A stretch of DNA of 64,000 bases from an uncultured Actinomyces sp. (lineage in GTDB: Bacteria; Actinomycetota; Actinomycetes; Actinomycetales; Actinomycetaceae), in NCBI GenBank assembly GCA_938040725.1, contig CALHZX010000090.1, positions 32,594-96,593 of the forward strand. The letters are read 5' to 3'. Below the pieces are notes generated by a model. That model had not been told where the DNA came from. It saw only the letters and a list, made by a program, of their open reading frames with translations, and did no database searches. The position numbers and the translations under genes are program-made. Below, piece by piece: positions 8,977 to 17,817 of the stretch (position 1 is the stretch's first letter; each line of letters starts with the position of its first letter).

Positions 8977-9026
8977 TCATGATTTTTCCGTAACATCAAA
9001 AATAATCATGAAAACATGGTTAGTAT
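8977..9026 (+). promoter_or_regulatory. Candidate promoter/operator for the WXG100 gene pair
   Basis: An AT-rich island in otherwise GC-rich DNA. TCATGATT (8977-8984) and AATCATGA (9004-9011) form a perfect 8-bp inverted repeat with a 19-bp spacer. A plausible -10, TAGTAT, lies at 9021-9026, with the right arm over the expected -35. This fits a repressor or activator site for the esx operon and possibly for divergent eccD. No factor can be named. Confidence 0.4.
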
Positions 9027-9090
9027 TCATATGTCCCCATGCTCTCACGCATCCCCGCGGGAGAGTCCACTCATACAAATGGAGGTTCAC

Positions 9091-9396
9091 ATGGCAGACC
9101 AGAGGGCCGCAGAAGGCGCCCTGAAGCAGGGCTTCTCGGCAGTTGAGTCCACCAAGGCCGACATCGACAGCCACCTCAAGCGCCTCGAGGGCGACCTGTC
9201 GACCATCGGCAGCTCTTGGCAGGGCGCCGCATCGGCGCAGTTCACGGTGCTGATGGCTCAGTGGCAGGAAAACGCCGCCAAGGTTAACCAGGCCCTTCAG
9301 GACCTCGCAGATAACCTGCGCGCCACTGATTCGTCGATGGAAGCCAACGAGTCGGAGACCGAGAACTCGTTCTCCAACCTGCTCGGCGGACTGTGA
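9091..9396 (+). CDS. WXG100 family protein, first of an ESAT-6/CFP-10-like pair
   Basis: 101 residues from the ATG at 9091, chosen because GGAGG lies five bases upstream and the result has the standard WXG100 length. Helix-turn-helix with W43-Q-G45 in the turn (SSWQGAAS). No Tyr is present, so the YxxxD/E export signal must come from its partner. This pair forms the canonical secreted heterodimer recognised by the EccC ATPase. The next WXG100 gene starts 26 bases downstream. Confidence 0.93.
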   Translation: MADQRAAEGALKQGFSAVESTKADIDSHLKRLEGDLSTIGSSWQGAASAQFTVLMAQWQENAAKVNQALQDLADNLRATDSSMEANESETENSFSNLLGGL

Positions 9397-9422
9397 GAGA
9401 TTAGGTAGATTAGGAGACTGAT

Positions 9423-9704
9423 ATGGATTTCCAGGTAAACTACGCCGCGCTTGACGCCGCCGCCGCTGACATCAACACGGGTGCCGCCAACCTTGAGGCC
9501 GCCCTCGACGAGCTCGAGCAGATCCTGAACCAGCTGCGTTCCTCGTGGGAAGGCCAGACCCAGGAAGCCTACGACGAGGCTCAGCGTCGTTGGAACCAGG
9601 GCCTCGAGGGCCTGAAGGACGTTCTGCGTCGCACCTCCAGCGCTGTCGACGCCGCTCGCTCCAACTACCAGACGACGGACCAGTCCAACGCTGCCCGCTT
9701 CTGA
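9423..9704 (+). CDS. WXG100 family protein carrying the type VII export signal
   Basis: 93 residues, standard WXG100 length. W42-E-G44 forms the hairpin turn (RSSWEGQTQ). The flexible C-terminus contains Y82-Q-T-T-D86, matching the YxxxD/E general type VII signal after the second helix, so this subunit probably carries the pair into the channel. TAGGAG precedes the ATG. A strong terminator follows, making the two genes a compact transcription unit. Confidence 0.94.
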   Translation: MDFQVNYAALDAAAADINTGAANLEAALDELEQILNQLRSSWEGQTQEAYDEAQRRWNQGLEGLKDVLRRTSSAVDAARSNYQTTDQSNAARF

Positions 9705-9729
9705 GAGCATGAGCGCCTAGCGCTCTGGG

Positions 9730-9757
9730 AAGGGCCGCCCCGCATGGGGCGGCCCTT
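9730..9757 (+). terminator. Rho-independent terminator of the WXG100 operon
   Basis: A perfect 10-bp stem (GGGCCGCCCC at 9732-9741 with its complement at 9746-9755), GCAT loop, AA before and TTTT after. Confidence 0.9.
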
Positions 9758-10102
9758 TTCTGTTTCGTGCGCATTGTGTCGCGCACGCGTTGTTTCGTGC
9801 GCCCGTCTTGCCGGGCCCGCGTCTACGAGCATCCGGCATTCGGTGCGTGCGCTGCGCGGATGCTCGACCGCTGGATCAACGTCGCTCGCGCCCGGCGTAA
9901 TTTTCCGTCGGGTTGAATTGACTATGTGCCAGGCAGCAGAAAACCGCCCCTTCCTTCGAAGGGGGCAGCGGCGGGAGGCATCCGACTGAACAAACTCCAA
10001 CACTCACGCCCGGGGTCAGAGCCATGTGCAGGGCCCGGGGTCAGAGCCATGTGCAGGGCGCGGGGTCAGAGCCGGGAGCGAGACCAGGACGCGCAATTCG
10101 AG
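9758..10102. other. Intergenic gap without a convincing gene
   Basis: Between the WXG100 terminator and the 3' end of the RDD-FHA gene. It holds two copies of TGTTTCGTGCGC near 9760 and 9790 and a short tandem repeat at 10011-10072. Open frames here are Arg/Cys-rich with no ribosome site and no coding character. Confidence 0.6.
10011..10072. repeat. 25-bp tandem repeat, two full copies and a partial third
   Basis: Units start at 10011, 10036 and 10061. Each begins CGGGGTCAGAGCC; the first two continue with ATGTGCAGGG. The two full copies differ by one base; the third diverges after GAGCC. The block sits just past the stop of the RDD-FHA gene. Confidence 0.8.
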
Positions 10103-11551
10103 TCAGCGCACGCAATCCGCGTCAGCGTGGACGATCGTGGCGCGACGTTCACCCATGAGAATCTCGGTGCCTGCAGGGACCTCAACGGCCTGACCGCCGG
10201 TCAACGCGGTGATACGCCCGTCGGGGGTGCGGATCTGCGTGCCGTTCGCGGAGAACGAGTCCTCAATCCACGCCCCACCTGCTGTGGGACCCACGCGCAT
10301 GTGCGTGCGCGACAGGGACACCGTCGTATCGGGAACGACGACAGCGCGCGACCCTTCGGCGGCTGCAGGTGCCCGCCCCAGGGTCAGCGGCATGTCGATG
10401 AGCTCACGCTGGCCCGAGTCGAAAATGAGCCACAGGAGCTGCGCGCGCGGCGGCGTCGCGGGCGCGCCCCACTGGGACTGGCCGGCGCCTCCCCACTGCC
10501 CCTGGGGGGCGGCGGCGCGCTGGGCAGCCTGCACGTCGCGATGACTCGGCGGCGGTCCAGGCACGCCCGAGGCCGGGGCCTGGTACTGCACCGGAGCAGA
10601 GTACGGGGGCTGAGAGGGTTCCTGGCGCGCGGGCCCACCCCAGCCGTCCTGGGGCGCGGGCGACGCGGAGGGCACGGGCACCGCCGGGGGCTGCTGGGCT
10701 GGCACCTGTGCGGGCGTGGGCCGCTGGGGTGCCGGACGATGAGCCTCGGGCGCGCCCTGAGGTGGTGCGAGGAGCGCATCGAACTGCGTGGGCTCGTGAG
10801 CGGCGGGCGCGGACGGGAGGGGCACCCCCGGAACCTGCGCGGCAGCGGGCGCAGCCGGAACCGCGGGCACGCTCGGCGCGGACGGGAGCGGCACCGCCGG
10901 AACCTGCGCGGCAGCGGGCGCAGCCGGAACCGCGGGGACACTCGGTGCCACTGGCGCCCTGTAGGGATCGTTCGCTCGCTGACCGGGAGCCGAGTAGTCG
11001 GGGACGGACGAAGGAACGGGAGTCAGCGGGGCACTCGGCGCATCCCACTGACCCGCACCTGCCTGCACGCCCTCGAAGCCGCTGGGCGCCTGGCCGGGGC
11101 GGGGATCATCCACCGCCTGTCCGGGACCCGCAGCGAGGGCCGCATGTTTGCGCAGGTCGACGAAACGCGTATGCGTGGGCCCATTGAGCCACGTGCGCCC
11201 ATCATGGACCATCGCGTACGAGGCCAGCAGACCCACAACCGTCACCTGAAGCAGCGCACTCAAGGCTGTGTAGCCCATGGCCGCTCCCAGCGAAGGAGTC
11301 TGGGCGTCATCCTCGTCTCGAATGAGACACACGCACATGAGGGCCATACCCGGTGTCCGCCCCGACACCCCCAGCATGACGCCGGAGGCAACCACGGCCT
11401 CGGCGATGATCAGACCGACCGTCACCGGCGTGAAATAGACGAACCACGTCACCCCCACCAGCGCCCCGAGGACCAGCAGATCGATGACGTACGCACCGAC
11501 GAGCCGCGAAGCGGTCGCGCGGGCGAAAGGAGTCTTCGTGGTATCACCCAT
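10103..11551 (-). CDS. RDD membrane domain and FHA domain protein of the type VII locus
   Basis: 482 residues from the ATG at 11551, which shares one base with the stop of the upstream EccD-like gene (TAATG). An ATG six codons earlier is possible. Residues 10-130 are an RDD domain with about four membrane helices. A long Pro/Ala/Gln linker follows, including two 23-residue repeats. The last ~95 residues form an FHA domain (LTLGRAP, then SLSRTHMRV and SANGTQIR), which binds phosphothreonine. FHA proteins appear in several actinobacterial and firmicute type VII loci, and the kinase at 22.6-24.1 kb is a possible partner (inference). Confidence 0.88.
   Translation of the reverse strand: MGDTTKTPFARATASRLVGAYVIDLLVLGALVGVTWFVYFTPVTVGLIIAEAVVASGVMLGVSGRTPGMALMCVCLIRDEDDAQTPSLGAAMGYTALSALLQVTVVGLLASYAMVHDGRTWLNGPTHTRFVDLRKHAALAAGPGQAVDDPRPGQAPSGFEGVQAGAGQWDAPSAPLTPVPSSVPDYSAPGQRANDPYRAPVAPSVPAVPAAPAAAQVPAVPLPSAPSVPAVPAAPAAAQVPGVPLPSAPAAHEPTQFDALLAPPQGAPEAHRPAPQRPTPAQVPAQQPPAVPVPSASPAPQDGWGGPARQEPSQPPYSAPVQYQAPASGVPGPPPSHRDVQAAQRAAAPQGQWGGAGQSQWGAPATPPRAQLLWLIFDSGQRELIDMPLTLGRAPAAAEGSRAVVVPDTTVSLSRTHMRVGPTAGGAWIEDSFSANGTQIRTPDGRITALTGGQAVEVPAGTEILMGERRATIVHADADCVR
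10809..10946 (-). repeat. 69-bp tandem duplication in the RDD-FHA linker
   Basis: Two adjacent 69-bp units (10809-10877 and 10878-10946) with only a few mismatches encode a 23-residue Pro/Ala/Val/Gln linker unit. Being in frame, copy number can change without breaking the protein. Confidence 0.85.
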
Positions 11552-12972
11552 TACAGGATCGCCCTCCAAGCAAACTCGAAGAGACCCGAGGAGAAAATCG
11601 CCGCGGGGAGAAGTGTAAAAATACAGAACGACTGCACGAAGTCGAGGATCGTGCCGATCAGTGCGGCATGTCCCTTGGGCTCATACAGCGTCATCCAGGC
11701 CACCAGCGCGATGCCCGTCAGAACGAGGAGGCACACGGGCAGGACGGGATAGATCTGCGCGCCGACCGCCCAAGACTTCACCCAGGCGCCAAAGAGGAAG
11801 GCGCACCCGATGCCGGCGGCACCAATGCGCGGAAGGACCCTCCCCATCGGCGTGCGGGCACCCCTCGGCGCCGTTAACAGGGTCACCACGGACGCAATGA
11901 CGATCACGAAACCGCCGACGCCTCGGCCCATGGCCACCGTTGGCATCACCGTGCGAGCGAGGGGGATACCACCCGCGAGGGTGAACAACGTCGAGGCGGT
12001 CAGCAGCAGCGTGTAGCGGGCATCGGTGTGTCCGATCGCCGTCTTCATGCGCCCGCCGGTCACCGGCGTGGGAGGGACCATCATAGGCTGGCGGATACGC
12101 GAGGCAATCGTTTGCACCGCCGCCGCATCGATCAGCTGACTGTCAGGCACGCGCAACGCGAAGCGCGGGGCCATGAGGAACAGGAACACACCCAGGGCCA
12201 ACGCGAGCGGCGCAATATTAATCAGGTGGAAGAACGGGTAGGCGCCAATCGTCACGAGAACGGTCGCACCGAGCCACGCCATCATGGCACTGAGCGCCGT
12301 CGGCGTGTTCGTCAGCGAGAGCACCGCCAGGGACACGACAAGGGCCACCCACACTCCGACAACGGGCGCGAGCGAGAGGGCATGGATACCCGCCATCGAC
12401 ACGAAGCCGATGGCACTGTAACCCGCGAGCGCCGGCATCAGGAGGAGCAGGAGGGACATCGAGCGCAGCCTGCGCGAGGCAAACAGCGGAATGATCGCAA
12501 CCGCGCAGCACACCAGGGCGCATACTCCGCGCGCCCACGTCGGGATCGACGAGGCCGCGAGCGCCCAGGCGGGTCCGTCCTCCCTGTGGGCGAGCCCACT
12601 CAGCGCTGCGTCGCCCATCATGGGCAGCAGGCACAGTGAGGAGACCGCACCAATGAGGAGGAAGCACAGGCCGACCAGGGCGAGGGTGGGGGAGAGCCAC
12701 TGATTCTCGTAGCGCTCCGAGGCCTCGTTGAGCTGGCGGGCGGACAGGACCCGGCTGGACAGGGCGATCGTCGACCCTGCGGGCAGGTCGCGGCCGAGGA
12801 CCGCAGCCCCGTCGAGGGGACGCCCGTCGGCGTAGGAAATACGCACGGACGGCAAGGTGAGGTCGATGGCCAGCATGGCGCACAAACCTGCGACCGTGGT
12901 CCCTGTGGGAGCAGCGAAATCGGAGGCCCCATCGGAGTCGATAACGGTCACGGACACCATGGTGGCGCTCAT
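11551..12972 (-). CDS. Second EccD-like type VII membrane protein
   Basis: 473 residues. Residues 5-75 resemble a ubiquitin-like YukD fold (VSVTVIDSDG, then LPSVRISYADGRPL), followed by about eleven or twelve membrane helices from residue 95. The plan matches EccD, but the sequence is clearly diverged from the copy at 7534-8895. GGAGG lies just before the ATG. It is divergent from eccC and overlaps the RDD-FHA gene. Mycobacterial complexes contain two EccD molecules per protomer, so the two copies here may form a heterodimer (inference). It could also be a YukD-type transporter of separate function. Confidence 0.78.
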   Translation of the reverse strand: MSATMVSVTVIDSDGASDFAAPTGTTVAGLCAMLAIDLTLPSVRISYADGRPLDGAAVLGRDLPAGSTIALSSRVLSARQLNEASERYENQWLSPTLALVGLCFLLIGAVSSLCLLPMMGDAALSGLAHREDGPAWALAASSIPTWARGVCALVCCAVAIIPLFASRRLRSMSLLLLLMPALAGYSAIGFVSMAGIHALSLAPVVGVWVALVVSLAVLSLTNTPTALSAMMAWLGATVLVTIGAYPFFHLINIAPLALALGVFLFLMAPRFALRVPDSQLIDAAAVQTIASRIRQPMMVPPTPVTGGRMKTAIGHTDARYTLLLTASTLFTLAGGIPLARTVMPTVAMGRGVGGFVIVIASVVTLLTAPRGARTPMGRVLPRIGAAGIGCAFLFGAWVKSWAVGAQIYPVLPVCLLVLTGIALVAWMTLYEPKGHAALIGTILDFVQSFCIFTLLPAAIFSSGLFEFAWRAIL

Positions 12973-13033
12973 GAAACCTCCGATCTAAGGGAAACAACAG
13001 TGCCCAGTGTAATGCACTGAGGCTAACCGCCGG

Positions 13034-13063
13034 TTAAAACTTGGAAGAGCACTCAGCTACACT
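13034..13063 (+). promoter_or_regulatory. Candidate promoter of eccC
   Basis: TTAAAA (13034-13039) and TACACT (13058-13063) are separated by 18 bases in the 138-bp gap between divergent eccD-like and eccC genes. Placed 47 bases before the eccC ATG. Weak -35, fair -10. Confidence 0.35.
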
Positions 13064-13110
13064 GGGGACAGTCGCATCGAACACGTACGCGCGCAGCGCG
13101 AGGAGACCTG

Positions 13111-16100
13111 ATGGTTACACGCAAAAAACGGCGGATTGCCGCGGTTCCGGAGCAGCCTTCCGGCAGCTTGGCCCTGCAGATGCCGCCGGAGAAGGCTGAG
13201 CCCGCATCGATGGGCAACGTCCTCATGATGGTCGTCCCGATGCTCGGTTCGACGGGTGTCATGATTTTCATGGCGATGCAGAACAACGGTGGCCGGCGTT
13301 CCATGCTCATGGGCGGCGGCATGTTGGTCGCTATGCTGGGCATGGTCGGCTTCAACATGTACCGCCAGTTCTCCCAGTACCGTACGCGCGTGAAGACGCA
13401 GCGTCGCGAGTACCTGTCCTACCTCGCGGAGACGCGCGAGTCGATCCGCAAGGTCGCGAAGAAGCAGCGCGCCTACTACAACTGGGTCTACCCCGACCCC
13501 GACGCCCTGGTGACCCTGGCAGCGAACGGGTCTCGCCTGTGGTCGCGTGAGGGCAACACCTACAACGTTCTCACGTTCCGCTATGGCAGTGGCACGCAGC
13601 CCCTGGGCTTGACGTTCGAGCGTCCGCCGATCGATCCAATGACGGAGATGGACGTCGTGTGTCTGTCGGCGATGGAACGCTTCATCGCGGTGCACGATCA
13701 CACGGACAATGTGGGCAAGTTCCTCTACCTGGGTGATTTCAGCCACATCGAGGTCGTCGGCGAGGGCGAGAGCGCCTATAACGAGATGCGCGCCATCATG
13801 ATGCACGTGGCGTGCTTTATCGAGCCTTCCAAGCTCAAGATCGCGGTCCTGTGTTCGGCTGATCGTCTGGGCGACTGGGAATGGGTGAAGTGGATGCCAC
13901 AGGCGCGCTCGGCCAACGTTCGCGACGCCATTGGCCCGGCTCGCATGATTTCCACGGACCCGCGTGAGTTGGTCGAGATGATCGGCCCCGATATCGCGAT
14001 GCGCGGCGCGTACCGCCAGGGCGAAGAGATGCCTGAGTGGCCCCATCTCCTCCTCGTGTGCGACGGTGCCGAGTTCCCCACCTCCTCACCCTTCGGGTCG
14101 ATGGCGGGCGTGCGCGGCGTGACGATCATGAGCCGCGCCCGCGAGTGGACGCCGATGAAGTCTCACACTGCCCTGCGCCTCGTCATCCACCCCAGCCCTG
14201 ATCACAAGGGCGCGGACGTGGTCGACGTGGTCACCATGGACTCCCTGCCCGAGCAGGCGTTCGCCGACCGCCTCACCGCCGTTCAGGCCGAGGCCGTGGC
14301 ACGCCGCATGACGCCCTTCGCCACCCAGCAGAACCTGGAAGAGGCGGAGACCCCCGTGGGCCGTTCGGACGAGTCCCGCCAGAAAGACCTCATGGAGCTC
14401 GTCGGCATCGGCGACATCCGCGACTTCGACCCGGAGAAGCAGTGGCGACGCCGCGAGGGCCGCGAGCGCCTCGCCGCCCCCTTCGCCGTCACGCCCGAGG
14501 GCCGCCCCGTGGTCCTGGACATTAAGGAATCCGCCCAGCAGGGTATGGGTCCGCACGGCTTGCTGATCGGCGCGACCGGTTCGGGTAAGTCCGAGGTGCT
14601 CCGCACCCTCGTGCTCGCCCTGGCGCTCACCCACTCTCCGGAGCAGCTGAACCTGGTCCTCGTCGACTTCAAGGGTGGCGCGACCTTCGCCGGCATGTCG
14701 GACCTGCCGCACGTGTCGGCCATGATCTCGAACCTGGAGTCGGAGCTTTCCCTGGTCGACCGTATGCAGGACGCGCTGCAGGGCGAGATGGTGCGCCGCC
14801 AGGAGGTCCTGCGCCAGGCGGGCAACTACGCGAACGTGTCCGACTACGAGGCGGACCGTCTCGCGGGCAAGCACGACTTCCCGCCGCTGCCGGCCCTGTT
14901 CATCGTCCTGGACGAGTTCACGGAAATGCTCATGGCCAAGCCGGAGTTCGGCGAGGTCTTCATCATGATCGGTCGTCTGGGCCGATCCTTGTCGGTGCAC
15001 CTGCTGCTGGCTTCACAGAAGATGGACCTGGGTAAGGCGCGCGGTCTGGAATCCCACCTGTCGTACCGCATTGCCCTCAAGACCTTCACGGAGAACGACT
15101 CTCGCGAGGTCCTGGGTATCCCCGACGCCGCGAAACTGCCTCCGCTGCCCGGTTCGGGCTTCCTGAAGGCGGGCGGCGACGGCCTCGTCCGTTTCCGCGC
15201 GTCCTACGTGGCCGCTCCCCCGCCGGCGCGCACCCTCGCGTCAATTGCCGAGGCCTCGACCGCCGGCGCTCCGAGCGCGCCGATCGAGATCCTGCCGTTC
15301 ACGGTCGCTCCCGTCATCACGCGCGACGACCTGGGCGAGGAGGAAGAAGTCGATCAGAACCAGGAGATCGTCCTGGCCGGCGACGAGGTGTGGGCAGACA
15401 TGTCCGAGATGGACATCGCCGTGGAGAAGATGAAGGGCAAGGGCTACCCAGCGCACCAGGTGTGGCTGCCTCCGCTGGAGGTTCCCGATACGTTCGCGAC
15501 TCTCATGCCCGACCTGCGCCCGGACCCGGAGCTGGGCTTCATTTCTCGCGCCTGGCGCGAGTCCGGGGTCCTGCGCGTGCCCCTGGGCACGGTCGACCTG
15601 CCGCTTGAGCAGCGCCGCGAGACCCTCGTCCTGGACCTGTCGGGCGCGGGTGGTAACTTCGCCCTCGTCGGCGGCCCGCAGACGGGTAAGTCAACGGCGC
15701 TGCGTACGATCGTCCAGGCCCTGTCCCTGACCTACACGCCCCAGGAAGTCCAGTTCTACGTCATGGACTTCGGCGGCGGCACCTTCGCGGGCTTCGCGGG
15801 CGCACCGCACGTGGCGGGCATCGCGACGCGCGACACCGAGGAGGTACGCACGCGTATGCTCGCCGAGATCGCGGCGATCATGGACGACCGTGAGCGCTAC
15901 TTCCGCGCGCACGGCATCGACTCGATGGATACCTACCGTCGTGGGCGCCTGGCGGGCACCTACGACGACGGCTACGGCGACGTGTTCCTGGTGATCGACG
16001 GGTGGGGTGCACTGCGCTCCGAGTTCGATGGCCTGGACCGCGAGGTCACGACGATGATGAGCCGAGGCCTGTCGCTGGGCGTTCACCTGGTTATATCGGC

Positions 16101-17154
16101 GGCCCGTTGGATGGATATCCGCGCCGAGGCGCAGGATATTTTCGGGTCGCGCCTGGAGCTGCACACGGCGAACCCGAAGGAGTCGATCGTCAACCGCGAG
16201 GGTGCCGCTCGCATTCCGAAGGGGCGCCCGGGGCGCGGCATCGACATGGCGGGTCACGAGATGATGATCGGCCTGCCGCGCGCGGACGCGGAGCAGGATC
16301 CGTCAACCGTGTCGCAGGGCGTGGCGTACACGGTCAACAAGATTCGCGAGTGCCTGGTGGCGGGCGAGGGCCCGAAGCTGCGTCTGCTGCCCCAGCGGAT
16401 CACGCTTGCGGAGATTCTCTCGCAGCTGCCGGATCAGCAGATCCTGCCGCGCGGCGGCGGCGACATGGTGCTGGGCGTGGAGGAGTCGCGCCTGGGGCCG
16501 CTCCTGTTCAACACTCGCGCGGAGTCGCACCTGTACCTGTTCGGCGACGGCAAGACGGGCAAGACCTCCTTCCTGCGGTCGATCATTTCCGAGGTCACGC
16601 GCCTGTACTCGCCCAACGAGGCAAAGATCCTGGCGATCGACATGCGTCGTTCGCTCCTGGGTGCGATCCCGGACGAGTATTCGCTGCGCTACCTGACGAA
16701 CCATGCCGAGGCGATGAAGCAGCTGCGTGAGCTAGCGAAGTTCCTGCGCACGCGCCTGCCCGGTTCCGACGTGACCGCCGAGCAGATTCGCGAGCGCACG
16801 TGGTGGTCGGGTCCGGAAGTGTGGATCTTGGTCGACGACTACGACCTGGTGGCCACCTCGTCGGGTAACCCGCTGATGGAGCTCATTGACCTGCTGCCAC
16901 AGGCGGGAGACATCGGCCTGCACGTGATCATCACTCGTCGTATGGGCGGCGCGTCGCGCGCGGCCTACGAGAAGGTCCTGCAGATGATGAACGACCTGGC
17001 TGTCACCGGTATCCTCCTGTCCGGCAACCCCAGCGAGGGCGCGATCATCAACGGCGTGAAGCCGAAGCGCGCGATCGCCGGCCGCGCGCAGGTCGTTCAC
17101 CGAGAGCTGGGCGTCGTCGCCGCGCAGCTGACGTGGACCCCGCCAGCAATTTGA
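13111..17154 (+). CDS. eccC: Type VII secretion FtsK/SpoIIIE ATPase EccC, three fused ATPase domains
   Basis: 1347 residues, the full-length single-chain form. Two N-terminal membrane helices (about 32-75) precede three tandem FtsK-like domains. Walker A motifs are GATGSGKS (487-494), GGPQTGKS (854-861) and GDGKTGKT (1145-1152). Walker B-like strands include LFIVLDEF in the first domain. EccC is the motor that recognises substrates through the YxxxD/E signal on its last domain and powers export. GAGGAG precedes the ATG. In mycobacterial ESX-1 the gene is split into eccCa and eccCb; here it is not. Confidence 0.96.
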   Translation: MVTRKKRRIAAVPEQPSGSLALQMPPEKAEPASMGNVLMMVVPMLGSTGVMIFMAMQNNGGRRSMLMGGGMLVAMLGMVGFNMYRQFSQYRTRVKTQRREYLSYLAETRESIRKVAKKQRAYYNWVYPDPDALVTLAANGSRLWSREGNTYNVLTFRYGSGTQPLGLTFERPPIDPMTEMDVVCLSAMERFIAVHDHTDNVGKFLYLGDFSHIEVVGEGESAYNEMRAIMMHVACFIEPSKLKIAVLCSADRLGDWEWVKWMPQARSANVRDAIGPARMISTDPRELVEMIGPDIAMRGAYRQGEEMPEWPHLLLVCDGAEFPTSSPFGSMAGVRGVTIMSRAREWTPMKSHTALRLVIHPSPDHKGADVVDVVTMDSLPEQAFADRLTAVQAEAVARRMTPFATQQNLEEAETPVGRSDESRQKDLMELVGIGDIRDFDPEKQWRRREGRERLAAPFAVTPEGRPVVLDIKESAQQGMGPHGLLIGATGSGKSEVLRTLVLALALTHSPEQLNLVLVDFKGGATFAGMSDLPHVSAMISNLESELSLVDRMQDALQGEMVRRQEVLRQAGNYANVSDYEADRLAGKHDFPPLPALFIVLDEFTEMLMAKPEFGEVFIMIGRLGRSLSVHLLLASQKMDLGKARGLESHLSYRIALKTFTENDSREVLGIPDAAKLPPLPGSGFLKAGGDGLVRFRASYVAAPPPARTLASIAEASTAGAPSAPIEILPFTVAPVITRDDLGEEEEVDQNQEIVLAGDEVWADMSEMDIAVEKMKGKGYPAHQVWLPPLEVPDTFATLMPDLRPDPELGFISRAWRESGVLRVPLGTVDLPLEQRRETLVLDLSGAGGNFALVGGPQTGKSTALRTIVQALSLTYTPQEVQFYVMDFGGGTFAGFAGAPHVAGIATRDTEEVRTRMLAEIAAIMDDRERYFRAHGIDSMDTYRRGRLAGTYDDGYGDVFLVIDGWGALRSEFDGLDREVTTMMSRGLSLGVHLVISAARWMDIRAEAQDIFGSRLELHTANPKESIVNREGAARIPKGRPGRGIDMAGHEMMIGLPRADAEQDPSTVSQGVAYTVNKIRECLVAGEGPKLRLLPQRITLAEILSQLPDQQILPRGGGDMVLGVEESRLGPLLFNTRAESHLYLFGDGKTGKTSFLRSIISEVTRLYSPNEAKILAIDMRRSLLGAIPDEYSLRYLTNHAEAMKQLRELAKFLRTRLPGSDVTAEQIRERTWWSGPEVWILVDDYDLVATSSGNPLMELIDLLPQAGDIGLHVIITRRMGGASRAAYEKVLQMMNDLAVTGILLSGNPSEGAIINGVKPKRAIAGRAQVVHRELGVVAAQLTWTPPAI

Positions 17155-17161
17155 TCGTTTA

Positions 17162-17192
17162 TTGACACAGCGGCCCCTTCGTCGCATATGAT
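17162..17192 (+). promoter_or_regulatory. Sigma-70-type promoter of the lipoprotein-substrate-subtilase operon
   Basis: A perfect -35 TTGACA (17162-17167) and a -10 TATGAT (17187-17192), spacer 19, lie just after the eccC stop. AGGAG at 17209-17213 precedes the next ATG at 17220. The four genes that follow are closely spaced and probably share it. Confidence 0.6.
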
Positions 17193-17219
17193 TGACCAGT
17201 CTGAAAGTAGGAGAAAAAC

Positions 17220-17759
17220 ATGTCCTCTCTCGTGTCCCGTCGCGCTCGCGCAGCCACAGCTTCCCTGCTGCTCGCTTCCGTCGCCCTGTCCGGTTGCAGC
17301 ATCTTGGGTGGTGCGCGAAATTCCACCGATATTTCGAAGTTGCCCAACATTCCCGAGGGGCAAAAGCAGCAGTTGGTCAGCCAGATGCAGTCTGCGTCTG
17401 GCTCGGAGAAGAAGGAGATCGCCGCGAAGGCGAAGGCCTTGAGCAAGATGGTGGGGACGGAGCTGGTCGCGGTGGATCCCCCGTCGATCATCGACCAGAC
17501 CTTCAAGTTGGATCCCAAGGGTAAGACCGTGGTGAACAAGGACGACAAGATCTACCTGATGATGTCGGCCACCGATTACTGGCGTCTGGGCCAGGACACC
17601 TACGACCTGTGCGTGGAGCAGGACTGCGAGTACTACTCGTCGTGGACGGTAGACGTGGAGGGGTCGGGCGCCGACCTGACGTACGTGTGGACCCTGAAGG
17701 TCGATGGTGACGATCAGCCCAAGGAGCCGCTGGTCCGCCGCTTCAAGGTCGGTAAGTAA
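17220..17759 (+). CDS. Lipoprotein of unknown function in the type VII locus
   Basis: 179 residues. An N-terminal signal peptide ends in lipobox LSGC (Cys at residue 25), so it should be anchored to the outer face of the membrane. The mature part has a Lys-rich helix (EKKEIAAKAKALSKM), then a beta-rich region with a close cysteine pair (LCVEQDC). No enzymatic motif seen. It heads a short operon with two candidate substrates and a subtilase, so an accessory function in secretion or substrate folding is possible. The family was not recognised. Confidence 0.85.
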   Translation: MSSLVSRRARAATASLLLASVALSGCSILGGARNSTDISKLPNIPEGQKQQLVSQMQSASGSEKKEIAAKAKALSKMVGTELVAVDPPSIIDQTFKLDPKGKTVVNKDDKIYLMMSATDYWRLGQDTYDLCVEQDCEYYSSWTVDVEGSGADLTYVWTLKVDGDDQPKEPLVRRFKVGK

Positions 17760-17817
17760 GCGTCCCTGCGCATCGACGCACTCTCTTCTTTTCTCATCAA
17801 CCATTTTGGAGTCAACA

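Noticed and set aside
9744..9989. Cys-rich 81-codon plus-strand frame
   Set aside because: Starts inside the WXG100 terminator stem, has no ribosome site and no coding character.
9926..11752. Long plus-strand frame opposite the RDD-FHA gene
   Set aside because: Arg/Gly-rich antisense reading typical of high-GC DNA; the minus strand has clear RDD and FHA domains.
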